Shown: positions 50,800-60,936, numbered from the stretch's first letter. The stretch: DNA of 64,000 nt from Luteimicrobium subarcticum (GCF_002798015.1 NZ_PGTZ01000011.1:62001-126000); one strand, 5' to 3'. The notes: generated by a model not told the origin, from the sequence alone. Program-made: numbers and translations.

Positions 50800-52224
50800 T
50801 CAGTCCCGCGAGCCGGTCTCCCCGGCCCCGCCCGCACCCCGCAGGATCTGCCGCACGCGCTCGACCCGCTCCCCCACGGCCCGCTCGTATCCCCGGTCGG
50901 TGGGCGTGTAGTAGCGCCGGCCGGCCAGCTCGTCGGGAAGGTACTGCTGCGCCGCCACCGCGTGCGGGGCGTCGTGCGCGTACACGTACCCGCCGCCGTG
51001 CCCGAGCTTCTCGGCGCCGGCGTAGTGCGCGTCGCGCAGGTGCGCGGGCACGACACCGATGCGCCCCGCCCGGACGTCCGCCAGCGCGGCGTCCACGCTC
51101 AGGTACGCGGCGTTCGACTTCGGCGCCGTCGCCAGGTGCACGACGGCCTCCGCGAGGACGATTCGTCCTTCCGGCATGCCGATGAGCTGGACCGCCTGGG
51201 CGGCCGCGACAGCGGTCTGCAGCGCCGACGGGTCGGCCATGCCGACGTCCTCGGCCGCCGAGATCACCAGGCGGCGCGCGATGAAGCGCGGGTCCTCGCC
51301 CGCCGCGACCATGCGTGCCAGGTAGTGCAGCGCGGCGTCGACGTCGGAGCCACGGATCGACTTGATGAACGCCGACACGACGTCGTAGTGCTGGTCGCCG
51401 TCCCGGTCGTACCGGACCGCCGCGACGTCGATCGCCCGCTCCATCGTGGGGACGTCCACCATCGGGACGTCGCCGGTGGCCCCCGAGGACGCGCGCGACC
51501 CGTCGTCCGACAGTGCGGCGCCCGCCGCCGCCTCGAGGACCGTGAGCGCCTTGCGCGCGTCACCGCCCGCGACCCGCAGCAGGTGGTCGAGCGCGTCGTC
51601 GTCGAGCGTCACCGCTGCCCCCAGGCCGCGCTCGTCCACCACGGCCCGTTCGACGAGCGCCCGCACGTCGTCGCCGGTGAGCGGCTCGAGCGTCAGCAGA
51701 AGCGAGCGGGACAGCAGCGGCGCGTTCACCGAGAAGCTCGGGTTCTCCGTCGTCGCCGCGACGAGCGTCACCCACCGGTTCTCGACGCTCGGCAGGAGCG
51801 CGTCCTGCTGCGTCTTCGAGAACCGGTGCACCTCGTCCACGAACAGGACGGTCTCCTCGCCGCCCGCGACCAGCCGCCGGCGCGCGTCCTCGACGACCGT
51901 CCGCACCTCCTTGACGCCTGCCGTCACCGCCGACAGCTCCACGAACCGGCGCCCGGACGACCGGGCCACCAGGTAGGCGAGCGTCGTCTTGCCCGTTCCG
52001 GGCGGTCCCCACAGCACGACGGACGACGGCGCCGCGCGGGACGCGTCCGCGGGCTCGACCAGGCGCCGCAACGGCGACCCGGGGCGCAGCAGGTGCGCCT
52101 GTCCGACGACCTCGCCCAGGTCACGGGGGCGCATGCGCACTGCGAGGGGCGCCGACGCCGGCACCGCCGGGAGCCCCGACGTGTCGCGCGCCGACGCGTC
52201 GAAGAGGTCACCGAGCACGTCCAC
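50800..52224 (-). CDS. rarA: replication-associated recombination ATPase (RarA/MgsA)
   Basis: AAA+ ATPase related to clamp loaders, acting at stalled replication forks. The 474-residue protein has the RarA opening [18 protein letters not shown], Walker [16 protein letters not shown], Walker [21 protein letters not shown], sensor 1 [11 protein letters not shown] and the arginine finger PLLSRSLLL. The C-terminal tetramerisation region has [25 protein letters not shown] and [12 protein letters not shown]. The GTG at 52224 lies six bases after TACGCT, a leaderless-type promoter. In many genomes rarA precedes rpsD as here. It is divergent from the MMPL gene. Confidence 0.95.
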   Translation of the reverse strand: MDVLGDLFDASARDTSGLPAVPASAPLAVRMRPRDLGEVVGQAHLLRPGSPLRRLVEPADASRAAPSSVVLWGPPGTGKTTLAYLVARSSGRRFVELSAVTAGVKEVRTVVEDARRRLVAGGEETVLFVDEVHRFSKTQQDALLPSVENRWVTLVAATTENPSFSVNAPLLSRSLLLTLEPLTGDDVRALVERAVVDERGLGAAVTLDDDALDHLLRVAGGDARKALTVLEAAAGAALSDDGSRASSGATGDVPMVDVPTMERAIDVAAVRYDRDGDQHYDVVSAFIKSIRGSDVDAALHYLARMVAAGEDPRFIARRLVISAAEDVGMADPSALQTAVAAAQAVQLIGMPEGRIVLAEAVVHLATAPKSNAAYLSVDAALADVRAGRIGVVPAHLRDAHYAGAEKLGHGGGYVYAHDAPHAVAAQQYLPDELAGRRYYTPTDRGYERAVGERVERVRQILRGAGGAGETGSRD

Positions 52225-52230
52225 GCCTCG

Positions 52231-52236
52231 AGCGTA
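52231..52236 (-). promoter_or_regulatory. -10 hexamer (TACGCT) of rarA
   Basis: TACGCT ends six bases before the GTG at 52224. Leaderless spacing. Confidence 0.6.
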
Positions 52237-52295
52237 CGCACCGCGGACGACATCCCCGCACCGCCGCGGGGTCCCGCCCGCCCCCGCGGATCTGG

Positions 52296-52301
52296 GATGC
52301 T
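52296..52301 (+). promoter_or_regulatory. -10 hexamer (GATGCT) of the MMPL gene
   Basis: GATGCT followed by seven bases and GTG at 52309. The same hexamer stands before the PPOX gene at 57910. An ATG inside it (52297) is an alternative start but would leave no promoter. Confidence 0.45.
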
Positions 52302-52308
52302 GACCCTC

Positions 52309-54558
52309 GTGTTCGCAAGACTCGGCCGTCTCGTCGCCCGCCGCCCCCGGCGCACCCTGTTCGTCTGGCTCGTCGTCGCCGTGGGGTGCTACCTCCTCGC
52401 GACGCTCGGCGTGGGCGGCGGTGGGGCGCTGTTCGACCGCGTCGACTCCGGTGCGCCCGAGGTCGCCGGGTCCGAGAGCGCGCAGGGCGCCGCGCTGCTG
52501 AACGAGCACAGCGCCGACGGCGGTTCCGTCACGCTCCTCGTCGGCAACGCCCCACCCACGACCAAGGGCATGGGCACCGCCCTGTCGGGCCTGCACGACG
52601 ACCTGCAGGCCATCCCCGGCGTCGACAGCGTCATCGACCCGTTCGTGCTGCCCGACGGCGCGTCGTCGCCCGCCGCCAGACCGCTCATCGCGCGCGACAA
52701 GGACGGCTTCATCGTCGTGGTCGACCTCGCCGACGGGCTCACCCCGGACGAGCGTGCGGCGGCCCGCGACGCCGTCGTCGACCGGCTGCGCGACACCGGC
52801 ACGGACCTCGCGGACGTCGCCCCGGACGCGACCCTGCTCGTCGGCAACGACAACCTGACGGTCAGCGCCATCACGCAGCAGCTCGAGGACGACCTGCGCA
52901 CCGGCGAGGCCGTCGCGCTGCCCGTCGCGCTCGTCATCATGGTGCTGGTCTTCGGCGGCTTCCTCGCCGCGTCGATGCCGATCGTGGGGGCGCTCGCGTC
53001 CATCGGCACCGGCTTCGGCGTGCTGTACGCCATGACGACGTTCATGGACGTCGACGCGACCGTCATCAACGTCGTCACCGTGCTCGGGATCGGCCTCTCG
53101 ATCGACTACGGGCTGCTCGTCGTCTCCCGGTTCCGCGAGGAGATCGCGCGGCGGCTCGCCGACGACGACACCCCCCGCACGCGCCGCCGCGCGAGCCCGG
53201 TGCGCGACGCGCTCGTCGCGACCCTCGAGACCGCCGGGAAGACCGTCGCCTTCTCCGCCGTGACGGTCGCGATCTCGGTCGCGTCGCTCGCCGTGTTCAA
53301 GCCGGAGCTCATGCGCGCGATCGGCATCGCGGGGACCGCCGTGATCCTCCTCGCGGTCGCCAGCGCGCTCACCCTCGTCCCGTCCCTGCTCGCCATGAGC
53401 GGGACGCGGCTCGCGCGCCCCGGCGTGCTCGGTCGCATCCCCGGGATCCGTTCCGTCCTGCGCCGCACGTCCGACGTGACGTCCGACCACGGGGTCTTCT
53501 CGCGTCTCGCCGGGCGCGTCCAGCGGCACCCGCTGCTCGTGATGGTCGGCTGCCTCGCGGTGCTCGGACTCCTCGCGGCACCCGCGCTCGGGCTCCAGCT
53601 GCGCAACTCCGGCATCGAGCTGCTGCCCACGTCGTCCGAGCCGCGGCAGTTCGTCTCAGCGCTCTCCGAGCAGTACCCGGGCGCCCGCAGCCCCGAGGTC
53701 CAGGTCGTCGTGGTCGGCTCCGCGGACGACGCGAAGGCGCTCGCCACGCAGCTCGCCGAGATCGACGGCGTCACGTCGGTCGACGCCCCGCAGACCGCCG
53801 GCGACGTCACGCTCCTGGGGGTGCGGACCGAGGCCACCGACCCCGGGGCCCAGGAGGTCGTCGACGTCGTCCACGCCGCACGCGCGCTCCGGGACGACGG
53901 CACGACCGCGACCTACTACGTCATCGGGCAGGCAGCGGGGCAGATCGACTTCGCGACGGCGCTCGGGGACCGCGTGTGGTGGGCCGTCGGCATCGTCGCG
54001 GTCGCCACGCTCGTGCTGCTGTTCCTCATGACCGGGTCCGTCGTGCTGCCGGTCAAGGCACTCCTGACCAACGCGATCTCCCTGTTCGCGTCGCTCGGTG
54101 TGCTGGTGTGGGTGTTCCAGGAGGGTCACCTGTCCGGCCTGCTCGGGTTCACGAGCGCCGGCGGCATCGAGATCTACGTGGTCGCGCTCGTCGTCGCGTT
54201 CGCGTTCGGGCTCGCGATGGACTACGAGGTCTTCCTCATCTCGCGCATCAAGGAGATCCACGACTCCGGCGTGCCGACCCGCGAAGCCGTTCAGCTCGGC
54301 CTGCAGCGGTCGGGCCGCATCATCACGAGCGCGGCCCTCATCATCGTGGTCGTGTTCGCCGGGTTCGCCGCCGGCAAGCTGCTGGTGACGAAGGAGATCG
54401 GGTTCGCGCTCGCGATCGCCGTGATCATCGACGCGACGATCGTCCGGATGCTCCTCGTCCCCGCGACGATGACCGTCCTCGGACGGGCGAACTGGTGGGC
54501 GCCCCGGTTCCTGCGGCGCATCACCGACCACACCGCGGTGCGCGGGCTGCGCGGCTGA
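52309..54558 (+). CDS. MMPL-family RND transporter
   Basis: Polytopic membrane exporter of 749 residues from the GTG at 52309. It has the duplicated RND layout: one helix, a large extracytoplasmic loop and five clustered helices, repeated. The proton-relay Asp/Tyr pairs are in [19 protein letters not shown] (first half) and [17 protein letters not shown] (second half), both typical of MMPL/HpnN-like proteins. Homologues export lipids, siderophores or drugs; the substrate here is unknown. The truncated globin gene follows 32 nt downstream with its own promoter, so a functional link is not established. Confidence 0.92.
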   Translation: MFARLGRLVARRPRRTLFVWLVVAVGCYLLATLGVGGGGALFDRVDSGAPEVAGSESAQGAALLNEHSADGGSVTLLVGNAPPTTKGMGTALSGLHDDLQAIPGVDSVIDPFVLPDGASSPAARPLIARDKDGFIVVVDLADGLTPDERAAARDAVVDRLRDTGTDLADVAPDATLLVGNDNLTVSAITQQLEDDLRTGEAVALPVALVIMVLVFGGFLAASMPIVGALASIGTGFGVLYAMTTFMDVDATVINVVTVLGIGLSIDYGLLVVSRFREEIARRLADDDTPRTRRRASPVRDALVATLETAGKTVAFSAVTVAISVASLAVFKPELMRAIGIAGTAVILLAVASALTLVPSLLAMSGTRLARPGVLGRIPGIRSVLRRTSDVTSDHGVFSRLAGRVQRHPLLVMVGCLAVLGLLAAPALGLQLRNSGIELLPTSSEPRQFVSALSEQYPGARSPEVQVVVVGSADDAKALATQLAEIDGVTSVDAPQTAGDVTLLGVRTEATDPGAQEVVDVVHAARALRDDGTTATYYVIGQAAGQIDFATALGDRVWWAVGIVAVATLVLLFLMTGSVVLPVKALLTNAISLFASLGVLVWVFQEGHLSGLLGFTSAGGIEIYVVALVVAFAFGLAMDYEVFLISRIKEIHDSGVPTREAVQLGLQRSGRIITSAALIIVVVFAGFAAGKLLVTKEIGFALAIAVIIDATIVRMLLVPATMTVLGRANWWAPRFLRRITDHTAVRGLRG

Positions 54559-54577
54559 CCGGATCGCCGAACGGGCG

Positions 54578-54583
54578 TAGCGT
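54578..54583 (+). promoter_or_regulatory. -10 hexamer (TAGCGT) of the globin gene
   Basis: TAGCGT followed by seven bases and the GTG at 54591; leaderless-type spacing in the short gap after the MMPL gene. Confidence 0.5.
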
Positions 54584-54590
54584 CTGTCCC

Positions 54591-55520
54591 GTGGACGCCG
54601 AGCACCGCGGCAGCGTGTTCGACGCCGTCGGCGGTGCGCCGGCGGTGCTCGCGCTCGCACGCGCCTGGCACGCCCGGTGCGTCGCCGACCCGGAGGCGTC
54701 GCACCCGTTCACGCGTCAGACGCTGCACCCGCACCACGCGCAGCGGCTCGCCGCCTACTGGGGCGAGATGCTGGGCGGCCCGCCGGACTACACCGCGTCG
54801 CTCGGCACGGAGGCCGACATCGTCCGGACCCACTCGGGCAACGGGCCCCACGACACGCTCGACGCCGCCGCGCTCCGATGCTTCGTCGCCGCGATGGACG
54901 ACGCCGAGCTCCCGGACGACCCCGCCCTCCGGGACAGCCTCACCCGGTGGTTCGCGTGGTCGAACGAGCTCGTGAACCACGGCTGGGAGCATTCGCGAGA
55001 CGTCCCCGAGGACCTGCGTCTGGCCCGCTGGGGCTGGGAGGGACCTGTCGACGACCGCGGCCACGGCACGGTGTTCGACGCAGCGGGCGGCACGGCCACG
55101 ATGCTGGCGCTCGCGCAGGCCTGGCACGACCGGTGCGTGGCCGACCCGGTCGCCGCGCCCGCGTTCGCGGAAGAGGCGCCCGACTCGGAGCACGTGGTCC
55201 GGCTAGCGGCCTTCTGGGGCGAGATGCTCGGCGGACCCGCCGCCTATCGCGAGCAGTACGGGTCGGACGCCGACGTCGTGCGCGGCCACTGCGGCAACGG
55301 CCCGCACGAAGCGGTCGACCAGGTCGTCCGTCGGTGCTTCGCGGAGGCGCTCGACGACGTGGGTGTCACCGACCGTCGGCTCCACGACACGCTGGCGCGA
55401 TGGTTCGCGTGGTCCAACGACCTCGTCAACCACGGGTGGGAGCGCCCTGCGGACGTCCCCGACGACCTCCGCCTGCCGCGGTGGAGCTGGGACGGACCGA
55501 TCAGCCCGGAGGAGGCGTGA
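54591..55520 (+). CDS. tandem two-domain truncated-haemoglobin-like protein
   Basis: A cytoplasmic protein of 309 residues made of two similar globin-like domains (about residues 7-155 and 158-305). Each begins VFDA-x-GG and has AWH-x-RCVADP, the segment RLAA-(Y/F)-WGEMLGGP and a later WFAWSN-x-LVNHGWE. The likely haem-ligating proximal His is in RTHSGNGPH (about 81) and RGHCGNGPH (about 233), placed by comparison with group II truncated haemoglobins such as GlbO. The usual Trp at G8 is not obvious. Group II members bind O2/NO; the role here is not known. GTG start at 54591; no stop separates the halves. Confidence 0.75.
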   Translation: MDAEHRGSVFDAVGGAPAVLALARAWHARCVADPEASHPFTRQTLHPHHAQRLAAYWGEMLGGPPDYTASLGTEADIVRTHSGNGPHDTLDAAALRCFVAAMDDAELPDDPALRDSLTRWFAWSNELVNHGWEHSRDVPEDLRLARWGWEGPVDDRGHGTVFDAAGGTATMLALAQAWHDRCVADPVAAPAFAEEAPDSEHVVRLAAFWGEMLGGPAAYREQYGSDADVVRGHCGNGPHEAVDQVVRRCFAEALDDVGVTDRRLHDTLARWFAWSNDLVNHGWERPADVPDDLRLPRWSWDGPISPEEA

Positions 55521-55995
55521 GGTCCCAGTTCTCCACGCTGTGCCCGACCTCGAAGGCCAGCCGACGGTAGAGCGAGTGCACCCGGGTGTTGCCGGACCAC
55601 GTCCCGAGGGTGACGACCGCGCCGCGCTCGACCGCGTCTGCGCACACCCTCGGCGCGGACGCCGTACCGGGAGGTACGCGGGTCGCCCGGCCGGTGCGAG
55701 CTGGTCGCGTTGGCGGCAGGGCCGAGCCCGTCGACCGCGGCGGGAGCTGCGTCGCCCGTCCCACGGGTCAGGACCGCGCGGACGAGGGGGACCTCGGTGC
55801 GCACGCGCACGACCAGGGCACCGAGGGCGTCCGGCTGCCCCACGCCGACGGCGAGGGGTCCGCGGGGACCGTCCAGCAGGTCGACGACCGCGCCGACGGC
55901 CTCGACCCGCCGGAGCAGGTCGAGGCCGTCACCGCGGTGCTCGAGGAACGGGTGCACACCCGTGCCGGCCGTCGGCCCTGTCTCGGGCTGGTCAC
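55501..55995 (-). pseudogene. degenerate GNAT acetyltransferase (frame-disrupted)
   Basis: Reading the minus strand, a GTG at 55995 overlaps the aspS stop in the usual GTGA manner, but the protein-like signal jumps frames. One frame carries HPFLEHRGDGLDLLRRVEAV (from 55957) and LALGALVVRVRTEVPLVRAVL-like sequence. Another frame carries the C-terminal end VTLGTWSGNTRVHSLYRRL and AFEVGHSVENWD up to the stop at 55501. The second part matches the end of GNAT N-acetyltransferases. The acetyl-CoA loop (R/Q-x2-G-x-G/A) is not intact in any frame. Probably a decayed gene of the aspS transcript, or several sequencing errors. Confidence 0.5.
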
Positions 55996-57788
55996 GCCTC
56001 CGGCTGCGCCGGGGCGCTCGTCGCCGGTGCGGCAGGCTTCGCGTCGACGCCCGCCTCCTTGCGCTGCTGTGCCGTGATGGGCGCAGGAGCCGCGGTCAGC
56101 GGGTCGAAGCCGCCGCCCGACTTCGGGAACGCGATGACGTCGCGGATCGAGTCGGACTGCGTGAGCAGCGCGACGATGCGGTCCCAGCCGAACGCGATGC
56201 CGCCGTGCGGCGGAGCACCGAACGCGAAGGCGTCGAGCAGGAAGCCGAACTTCTCCTGCGCCTCGTCTCCCCGGATGCCCATGACGTCGAAGACGCGCTC
56301 CTGGACGTCACGGCGGTGGATACGGATCGAGCCGCCACCGATCTCGTTCCCGTTGCAGACGATGTCGTAGGCGTAGGCCAGCGCGTTCGCCGGGTCCTCC
56401 TCGAACCTGTCGATCCACTCCGGGGTCGGGCTCGTGAAGGCGTGGTGGACCGCGGTCCACGCACCCTCGCCGACGGCCACGTCGTCGTCCTCGCCGGTCG
56501 GCTTGAACAGGGGGGCGTCGACGACCCACACGAACGCCCAGGCGTCCTCGTCGATCATGCCGGTGCGCTTGGCGATCTCGAGGCGTGCGGCGCCCAGCAG
56601 TCCGCGCGACTCGGTGACCTTGCCGGCGGCGAAGAACACGGCGTCGCCCGGGTTCGCGCCGGTGGCCTCGCGCAGGCCGTCCCGCTCAGCGTCGGACAGG
56701 TTCTTGGCGACCGGGCCGCCGAGGGTGCCGTCGTCCGCGAACGTCACGTACGCGAGGCCCTTGGCGCCGCGCTGCTTCGCCCACTCCTGCCACGCGTCGA
56801 ACTGGCGGCGCGGCTGCGACGCCCCGCCCGGCATGACGACCGCGCCGACGTACGGCGCCTGGAACACGCGGAACGGCGTCTCGGCGAAGTACTCCGTGAG
56901 CTCGACCAACGGGTTGCCGAAGCGCAGGTCGGGCTTGTCCGAGCCGTACAGGCGCATCGCGTCGGCGAACGTCATACGCGGGATCGGCGTCTCGATCTTG
57001 TAGCCGATGAGGTCCCACAGCGCCACGAGGATCTGCTCGCCGAGCGCGATCACGTCCTCCTGGTCGACGAAGCTCATCTCGACGTCGAGCTGCGTGAACT
57101 CGGGCTGACGGTCCGCGCGGAAGTCCTCGTCGCGGTAGCAGCGCGCGATCTGGTAGTAGCGCTCCATGCCCGAGACCATGAGGAGCTGCTTGAAGAGCTG
57201 CGGCGACTGCGGCAGCGCGTACCAGCTGCCAGGCGCGAGGCGCGCGGGGACCAGGAAGTCGCGGGCGCCCTCCGGCGTCGAACGGGTCAGCGTCGGCGTC
57301 TCGATCTCGACGAAGTCCTGCGCGTCGAGCACGCGACGGGCGGCCTGGCTGGCCTTGGCGCGCAGGCGCAGGGCCTGCGCGGGCTTCGGACGACGCAGGT
57401 CGAGGTAGCGGTGCTTGAGACGCGCCTCCTCGCCGATGACCTCGGTGCCCTCGAGCGCCGTCGAGACCTGGAACGGCAGCGGCGCGGACTCGTTGAGAAC
57501 GACGACGTCGCGCGCGACGACCTCGATCTCGCCAGTCGGAAGGTTCGGGTTCGCGTTGCCCTCGGGGCGCTGCGAGACCTCACCGGTGACCTGCAGGACG
57601 AACTCCGCGCGCAGCGGGTGCGCCACCGACTCGTCGCGGATGACCACCTGGGCGATACCCGACGCGTCACGCAGGTCGATGAAGGCCACTCCCCCGTGAT
57701 CACGGCGCCGGTCCACCCAGCCCGTGAGCGTGACGGTCTGACCGATGTCGGCGGCGCGCAACGAGCCGGCCGTGTGGGTGCGGAGCAC
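55992..57788 (-). CDS. aspS: aspartyl-tRNA synthetase (AspS)
   Basis: Charges tRNA-Asp (in many actinobacteria also tRNA-Asn, as the non-discriminating form; this cannot be decided by eye). The 598 residues begin with an OB-fold anticodon-binding domain ([21 protein letters not shown]). The class II core follows: [40 protein letters not shown] (motif 2), [11 protein letters not shown], the bacterial GAD insert, and motif 3 [14 protein letters not shown]. The C-terminus has an Ala/Pro-rich tail. GTG start at 57788 with AAAGGA upstream. Confidence 0.97.
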   Translation of the reverse strand: MLRTHTAGSLRAADIGQTVTLTGWVDRRRDHGGVAFIDLRDASGIAQVVIRDESVAHPLRAEFVLQVTGEVSQRPEGNANPNLPTGEIEVVARDVVVLNESAPLPFQVSTALEGTEVIGEEARLKHRYLDLRRPKPAQALRLRAKASQAARRVLDAQDFVEIETPTLTRSTPEGARDFLVPARLAPGSWYALPQSPQLFKQLLMVSGMERYYQIARCYRDEDFRADRQPEFTQLDVEMSFVDQEDVIALGEQILVALWDLIGYKIETPIPRMTFADAMRLYGSDKPDLRFGNPLVELTEYFAETPFRVFQAPYVGAVVMPGGASQPRRQFDAWQEWAKQRGAKGLAYVTFADDGTLGGPVAKNLSDAERDGLREATGANPGDAVFFAAGKVTESRGLLGAARLEIAKRTGMIDEDAWAFVWVVDAPLFKPTGEDDDVAVGEGAWTAVHHAFTSPTPEWIDRFEEDPANALAYAYDIVCNGNEIGGGSIRIHRRDVQERVFDVMGIRGDEAQEKFGFLLDAFAFGAPPHGGIAFGWDRIVALLTQSDSIRDVIAFPKSGGGFDPLTAAPAPITAQQRKEAGVDAKPAAPATSAPAQPEA

Positions 57789-57909
57789 GGAGGGTCCTTT
57801 CGGGGTGGTGAGGGTCGCGCCGACGGCCGTCCTCTGCGAGGAGGGACAGGTGTCGTGGGCGCCGTCCGAGTCTAGTCGGTCGCCACGGCGGGGCGCCCCC
57901 CACTGGTGC

Positions 57910-57915
57910 GATGCT
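57910..57915 (+). promoter_or_regulatory. -10 hexamer (GATGCT) of the PPOX gene
   Basis: GATGCT followed by six bases and the ATG at 57922, a leaderless-type position. Confidence 0.45.
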
Positions 57916-57921
57916 GGGCGC

Positions 57922-58391
57922 ATGCCTCGAACCATCGCCACGAACACCCGCGTCGACCGCGACGCGCTCGTCGACTTCCTTCGCTCGCGCCACGACGGCG
58001 TCCTCGTCACCGCGCGTGCCGACGGCTCCCCTCAGCTGTCCCCGGTGACGTTCGGGGTCGACGCGGCCGCCGCGTCGTCGTCTCGACATATCCGGAACGC
58101 GCGAAGGTGCACAACCTGCGCCGCGACCCGCGGGCGTCGTTCCTCGCGCTCGGCGACGACTTCGGCGACGCCTGGGTGCAGGTCGACGGGACGGCCGAGG
58201 TGCTGGACGTGCCCGACTCCGTCGAGCCGCTCGTCGAGTACTACCGCGCTGCCGCGGGCAAGGAGCACCCGGACTGGGACGAGTACCGGGCCGCGATGGT
58301 CGAGCAGGGCAAGTCCGTCGTGCGGATCACGATCGACCGCTGGGGACCGATCGCGACGGGCGGCTTCCCCGCGCGTCTCGCGAACGACTGA
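57922..58391 (+). pseudogene. frameshifted PPOX-class (F420-dependent type) oxidoreductase
   Basis: From the ATG at 57922 the frame reads [21 protein letters not shown] and [19 protein letters not shown], the N-terminal half of a small split-barrel PPOX protein. Around 58065-58080 the frame is lost. The C-terminal half continues in a different frame as VVVSTYPERAKVHNLRRDP, FLALGDDFGDAWVQVDG and so on to the stop at 58391. The total of 470 bases is not a multiple of three, as expected from one single-base deletion (or two-base insertion) in the GC-only run GCGGCCGCCGCG. The family binds flavin or F420. Both halves look well conserved, so the lesion is recent or a sequencing error. Confidence 0.75.
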
Positions 58392-58412
58392 CCGGGCGCA
58401 CTCCTCCGGCCG

Positions 58413-59453
58413 TCAGAAGAGCGCTGGCTGACGCTCACCGGGCTGGTCGTGCACGGCCTCCCCGCCTGCGGGACGCTCGCGAACGCCCCATCGCCGGCCC
58501 GGTTCCTCGCCCTGGTCCAGCCCGTGCTTGCGAACGAGTGGCGCAGCACGGTCGGCCAGCCAGCGCTGGTAGTCGCGCGACGCGTACGCCCGGTCGCCGT
58601 AGACCCGCCGGTACCCGTCGACGAGGTCGGGCCGGTACCCGGCGAGCCACTCGAGGTACCACTCCCGCGCGCCGGACCGGAGGTGCAGCGGCAGGACGGT
58701 CACCCGGGACGCACCGGCGGCGGCCACCTCCCGGAGCATCGCGTCCAGGTGCGCCGTCGAGTCCGTGAGCCACGGCAGGACGGGCGCGAGCATGACGTGG
58801 CAGCGCAGCCCCGCGTCGACGACCGCGCGGACGAGGTCGAGCCGGGCGCGCGGCGACGGCGTGCCCGGCTCGACGGCCAGGTGCAGCTCCTCGTCGAGCG
58901 TCGTCATGGACACGCCCACCCCGACGTCCACCTGCTCCGCCGCGTCCTGCAGGGCGGGCAGGTCGCGGCGCAGCAGCGTGCCCTTCGTGAGGATCGAGAA
59001 GGGCGTGCCAGACGACGCGAGCGCGTCGATCACGCCCGGCATGAGCCGGTAGCGCCCCTCGGCGCGCTGGTACGGGTCGGTGTTGGTGCCGAGTGCGACG
59101 TGCTCACGCTGCCAGGACGGGCGCGCGAGCTCGGCGCGCAGGACCTCCACGAGGTTGACCTTCACCACGAGCTGCCGGTCGAAGTCCTCCCCCGTGTTCA
59201 GGTCGAGGTACCGGTGGGTGCCGCGGGCGAAGCAGAACGTGCAGCGGTGACCGCACCCCCGGATCGGGTTGACCGTCCAGCGGAACGGGACGTGCGACGC
59301 CGCCGGGACGTGCGACAACGCCGACCGGCACGTCACCTCGTGGAACGTCGTGCCCGCGAACTCCGGGGTGCGCACGGTGCGGACGAACCCGGCGCGCCGC
59401 AGCCCGGGCAGTGCGCCGTCGTCGGCGCCGAGGGTCTGACCGTCCCATCGCAT
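58413..59453 (-). CDS. radical SAM protein, SplB/Rv2578c-like
   Basis: Iron-sulphur, SAM-dependent radical enzyme of 346 residues. The cluster motif is CGHRCTFC (C-x3-C-x2-C), preceded by WTVNPIRG and followed by FARGTHRYLDLN. SAM-contact strands are present (LGTNTDPYQRAEGRYRLM, ILTKGTLLRRDL, VSMTTLDEEL). This is the Rv2578c family, distantly similar to spore photoproduct lyase; its reaction is not known. A perfect LexA box lies seven bases before the ATG at 59453, so it should be induced by DNA damage. It is next to hisS, as in mycobacteria. Confidence 0.9.
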   Translation of the reverse strand: MRWDGQTLGADDGALPGLRRAGFVRTVRTPEFAGTTFHEVTCRSALSHVPAASHVPFRWTVNPIRGCGHRCTFCFARGTHRYLDLNTGEDFDRQLVVKVNLVEVLRAELARPSWQREHVALGTNTDPYQRAEGRYRLMPGVIDALASSGTPFSILTKGTLLRRDLPALQDAAEQVDVGVGVSMTTLDEELHLAVEPGTPSPRARLDLVRAVVDAGLRCHVMLAPVLPWLTDSTAHLDAMLREVAAAGASRVTVLPLHLRSGAREWYLEWLAGYRPDLVDGYRRVYGDRAYASRDYQRWLADRAAPLVRKHGLDQGEEPGRRWGVRERPAGGEAVHDQPGERQPALF

Positions 59454-59460
59454 GACCTGA

Positions 59461-59478
59461 TTCGAACACGTGTTCGAA
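59461..59478 (-). promoter_or_regulatory. LexA (SOS) box upstream of the radical SAM gene
   Basis: Perfect 18-bp palindrome with half TTCGAACAC. It contains the actinobacterial/Gram-positive SOS consensus (TCGAAC-N4-GTTCGA) without mismatch, starting eight bases upstream of the ATG at 59453. It also lies 34 nt beyond the hisS stop. Confidence 0.85.
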
Positions 59479-59511
59479 CGGCGGTCAAGCGCGACACCCG
59501 GCCCGCGCGCG

Positions 59512-60915
59512 TCAGCCCGCCGCGACCACCGAGGGCCACCGGTCGCGGTCCGCCGGCGACCACGTCGCGGGGTCGGCCTCGACCTGCTCGCCCGAGCGGA
59601 TGTCCTTGACCTGGTGGGTGGTCTCGGTGCCGTCCGCGGTGACACCCGCGGGGAACCACACGAACGGGATGCCGCGCCGGTCGGCGTAGCGGATCTGCTT
59701 GCCGAACTTCGCGGCGCTCGGCGCGACGTCCACGGGGATGCCGCGGGCGCGCAGCGCCGCGGCGACCGCGTCGGACGCCTCGCGGTGCGTCTCGTCCATG
59801 ACGGCGACCAGGACCGCCGACGGCACGGAACGCGTCGCACGGACCAGGTCGGCAGACAGCAGCCGCGACACGAGCCGCGAGACCCCGATGGACAGACCGA
59901 CGCCCGGGTACGTGTTCGCGCCGTCGGACGCGAGCGTGTCGTACCGCCCGCCCGAGCAGATCGACCCGAGCTGCTCGTGGCCGACGAGCACGGTCTCGTA
60001 GACGGACCCCGTGTAGTAGTCGAGGCCGCGCGCGATCTTGAGGTCGGCGACGACCACGCCGGGCGCGCGGCGTGCGGCGGCGTCGATCAGCGCGCCCAGC
60101 TCGGCGAGCCCGGTCTCCAGCAGCTCGGTGCGGGCACCGTGCGCGTCGGCGAGCGTGCCGACACGGTCGACCACCGACGCGTCGTCCCCGCTGATCGCCG
60201 CGAGGTCGAGGCAGGCCGCGGCCTGCTCGGCCGTGGCGCCGGCCTCGGCGACGAGGAGCCCGGCGACCGCGTCCCGCCCGATCTTGTCGAGCTTGTCGAT
60301 GCTCCGCAGCACCGCCTCGACATCGTCCAGCCCGAGCCCGCGGTAGAAGCCCTCGGCGACCTTGCGGTTGTTCACCAGGATGCGGACGGGCGGTACCCCG
60401 ATCTCGCGCAGCGCACCCAACGCCTCCGCCATGACGAGCGGCAGCTCGACCTCGAAGTGGTACGGCAGCTCGCCCGCGCCCACGACGTCGATGTCGGCCT
60501 GCACGAACTCGCGGAACCGGCCGTCCTGCGGCCGCTCGCCCCGCCACACCTTCTGGATCTGGTAGCGCTTGAACGGGAAGGCCAGGTGCCCCGCGTTCTC
60601 CAGCACGTACCGCGCGAACGGCACGGTCAGGTCGAAGTGGAGCCCGAGCTGCTTCTCACCCCGGGTCGACCCCTCCGCCGCAGCGGTGTCGGAGTCGCTA
60701 CCGGCCTCCTCCTGCAGCCGGCGCAGGACGTAGACCTCCTTGGAGGTCTCCCCCTTGCGCAGCAGCTGGTCGAGGGGCTCGACCGCGCGGGTCTCGATGC
60801 CCGCGAAGCCGTGCAGCTCGAAGGTGCGCCGCAACGTGTCGAGCACGTGCTGCTCGACGACGCGTCCCGCGGGGAGCCATTCGGGAAAACCTGACAGAGG
60901 GGTGGGTCGTGCCAT
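59512..60915 (-). CDS. hisS: histidyl-tRNA synthetase (HisS)
   Basis: Charges tRNA-His. The 467-residue class II synthetase starts PLSGFPEWLPAGRVVEQHVLD. It has motif 2 FKRYQIQKVWRGERPQDGRFREFVQADIDVVG, the histidine-binding LKIARGLDYYTGSVYETV (HisA loop), SICSGGRYDTL, motif 3 VGLSIGVSRLVSRLL and a C-terminal anticodon-binding domain (AVMDETHREASDAVAAALRARG). The ATG at 60915 has GGGAGGA upstream. A hairpin separates it from the MBL-fold gene, and a LexA box follows its stop. Confidence 0.96.
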   Translation of the reverse strand: MARPTPLSGFPEWLPAGRVVEQHVLDTLRRTFELHGFAGIETRAVEPLDQLLRKGETSKEVYVLRRLQEEAGSDSDTAAAEGSTRGEKQLGLHFDLTVPFARYVLENAGHLAFPFKRYQIQKVWRGERPQDGRFREFVQADIDVVGAGELPYHFEVELPLVMAEALGALREIGVPPVRILVNNRKVAEGFYRGLGLDDVEAVLRSIDKLDKIGRDAVAGLLVAEAGATAEQAAACLDLAAISGDDASVVDRVGTLADAHGARTELLETGLAELGALIDAAARRAPGVVVADLKIARGLDYYTGSVYETVLVGHEQLGSICSGGRYDTLASDGANTYPGVGLSIGVSRLVSRLLSADLVRATRSVPSAVLVAVMDETHREASDAVAAALRARGIPVDVAPSAAKFGKQIRYADRRGIPFVWFPAGVTADGTETTHQVKDIRSGEQVEADPATWSPADRDRWPSVVAAG

Positions 60916-60936
60916 GGGGACGATCCTCCCAGACCT

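Noticed and set aside
52297-52308. ATG at 52297 as the MMPL start
   Set aside because: It lies inside the probable -10 hexamer; the GTG at 52309 gives the usual short basic N-terminus before the first helix.
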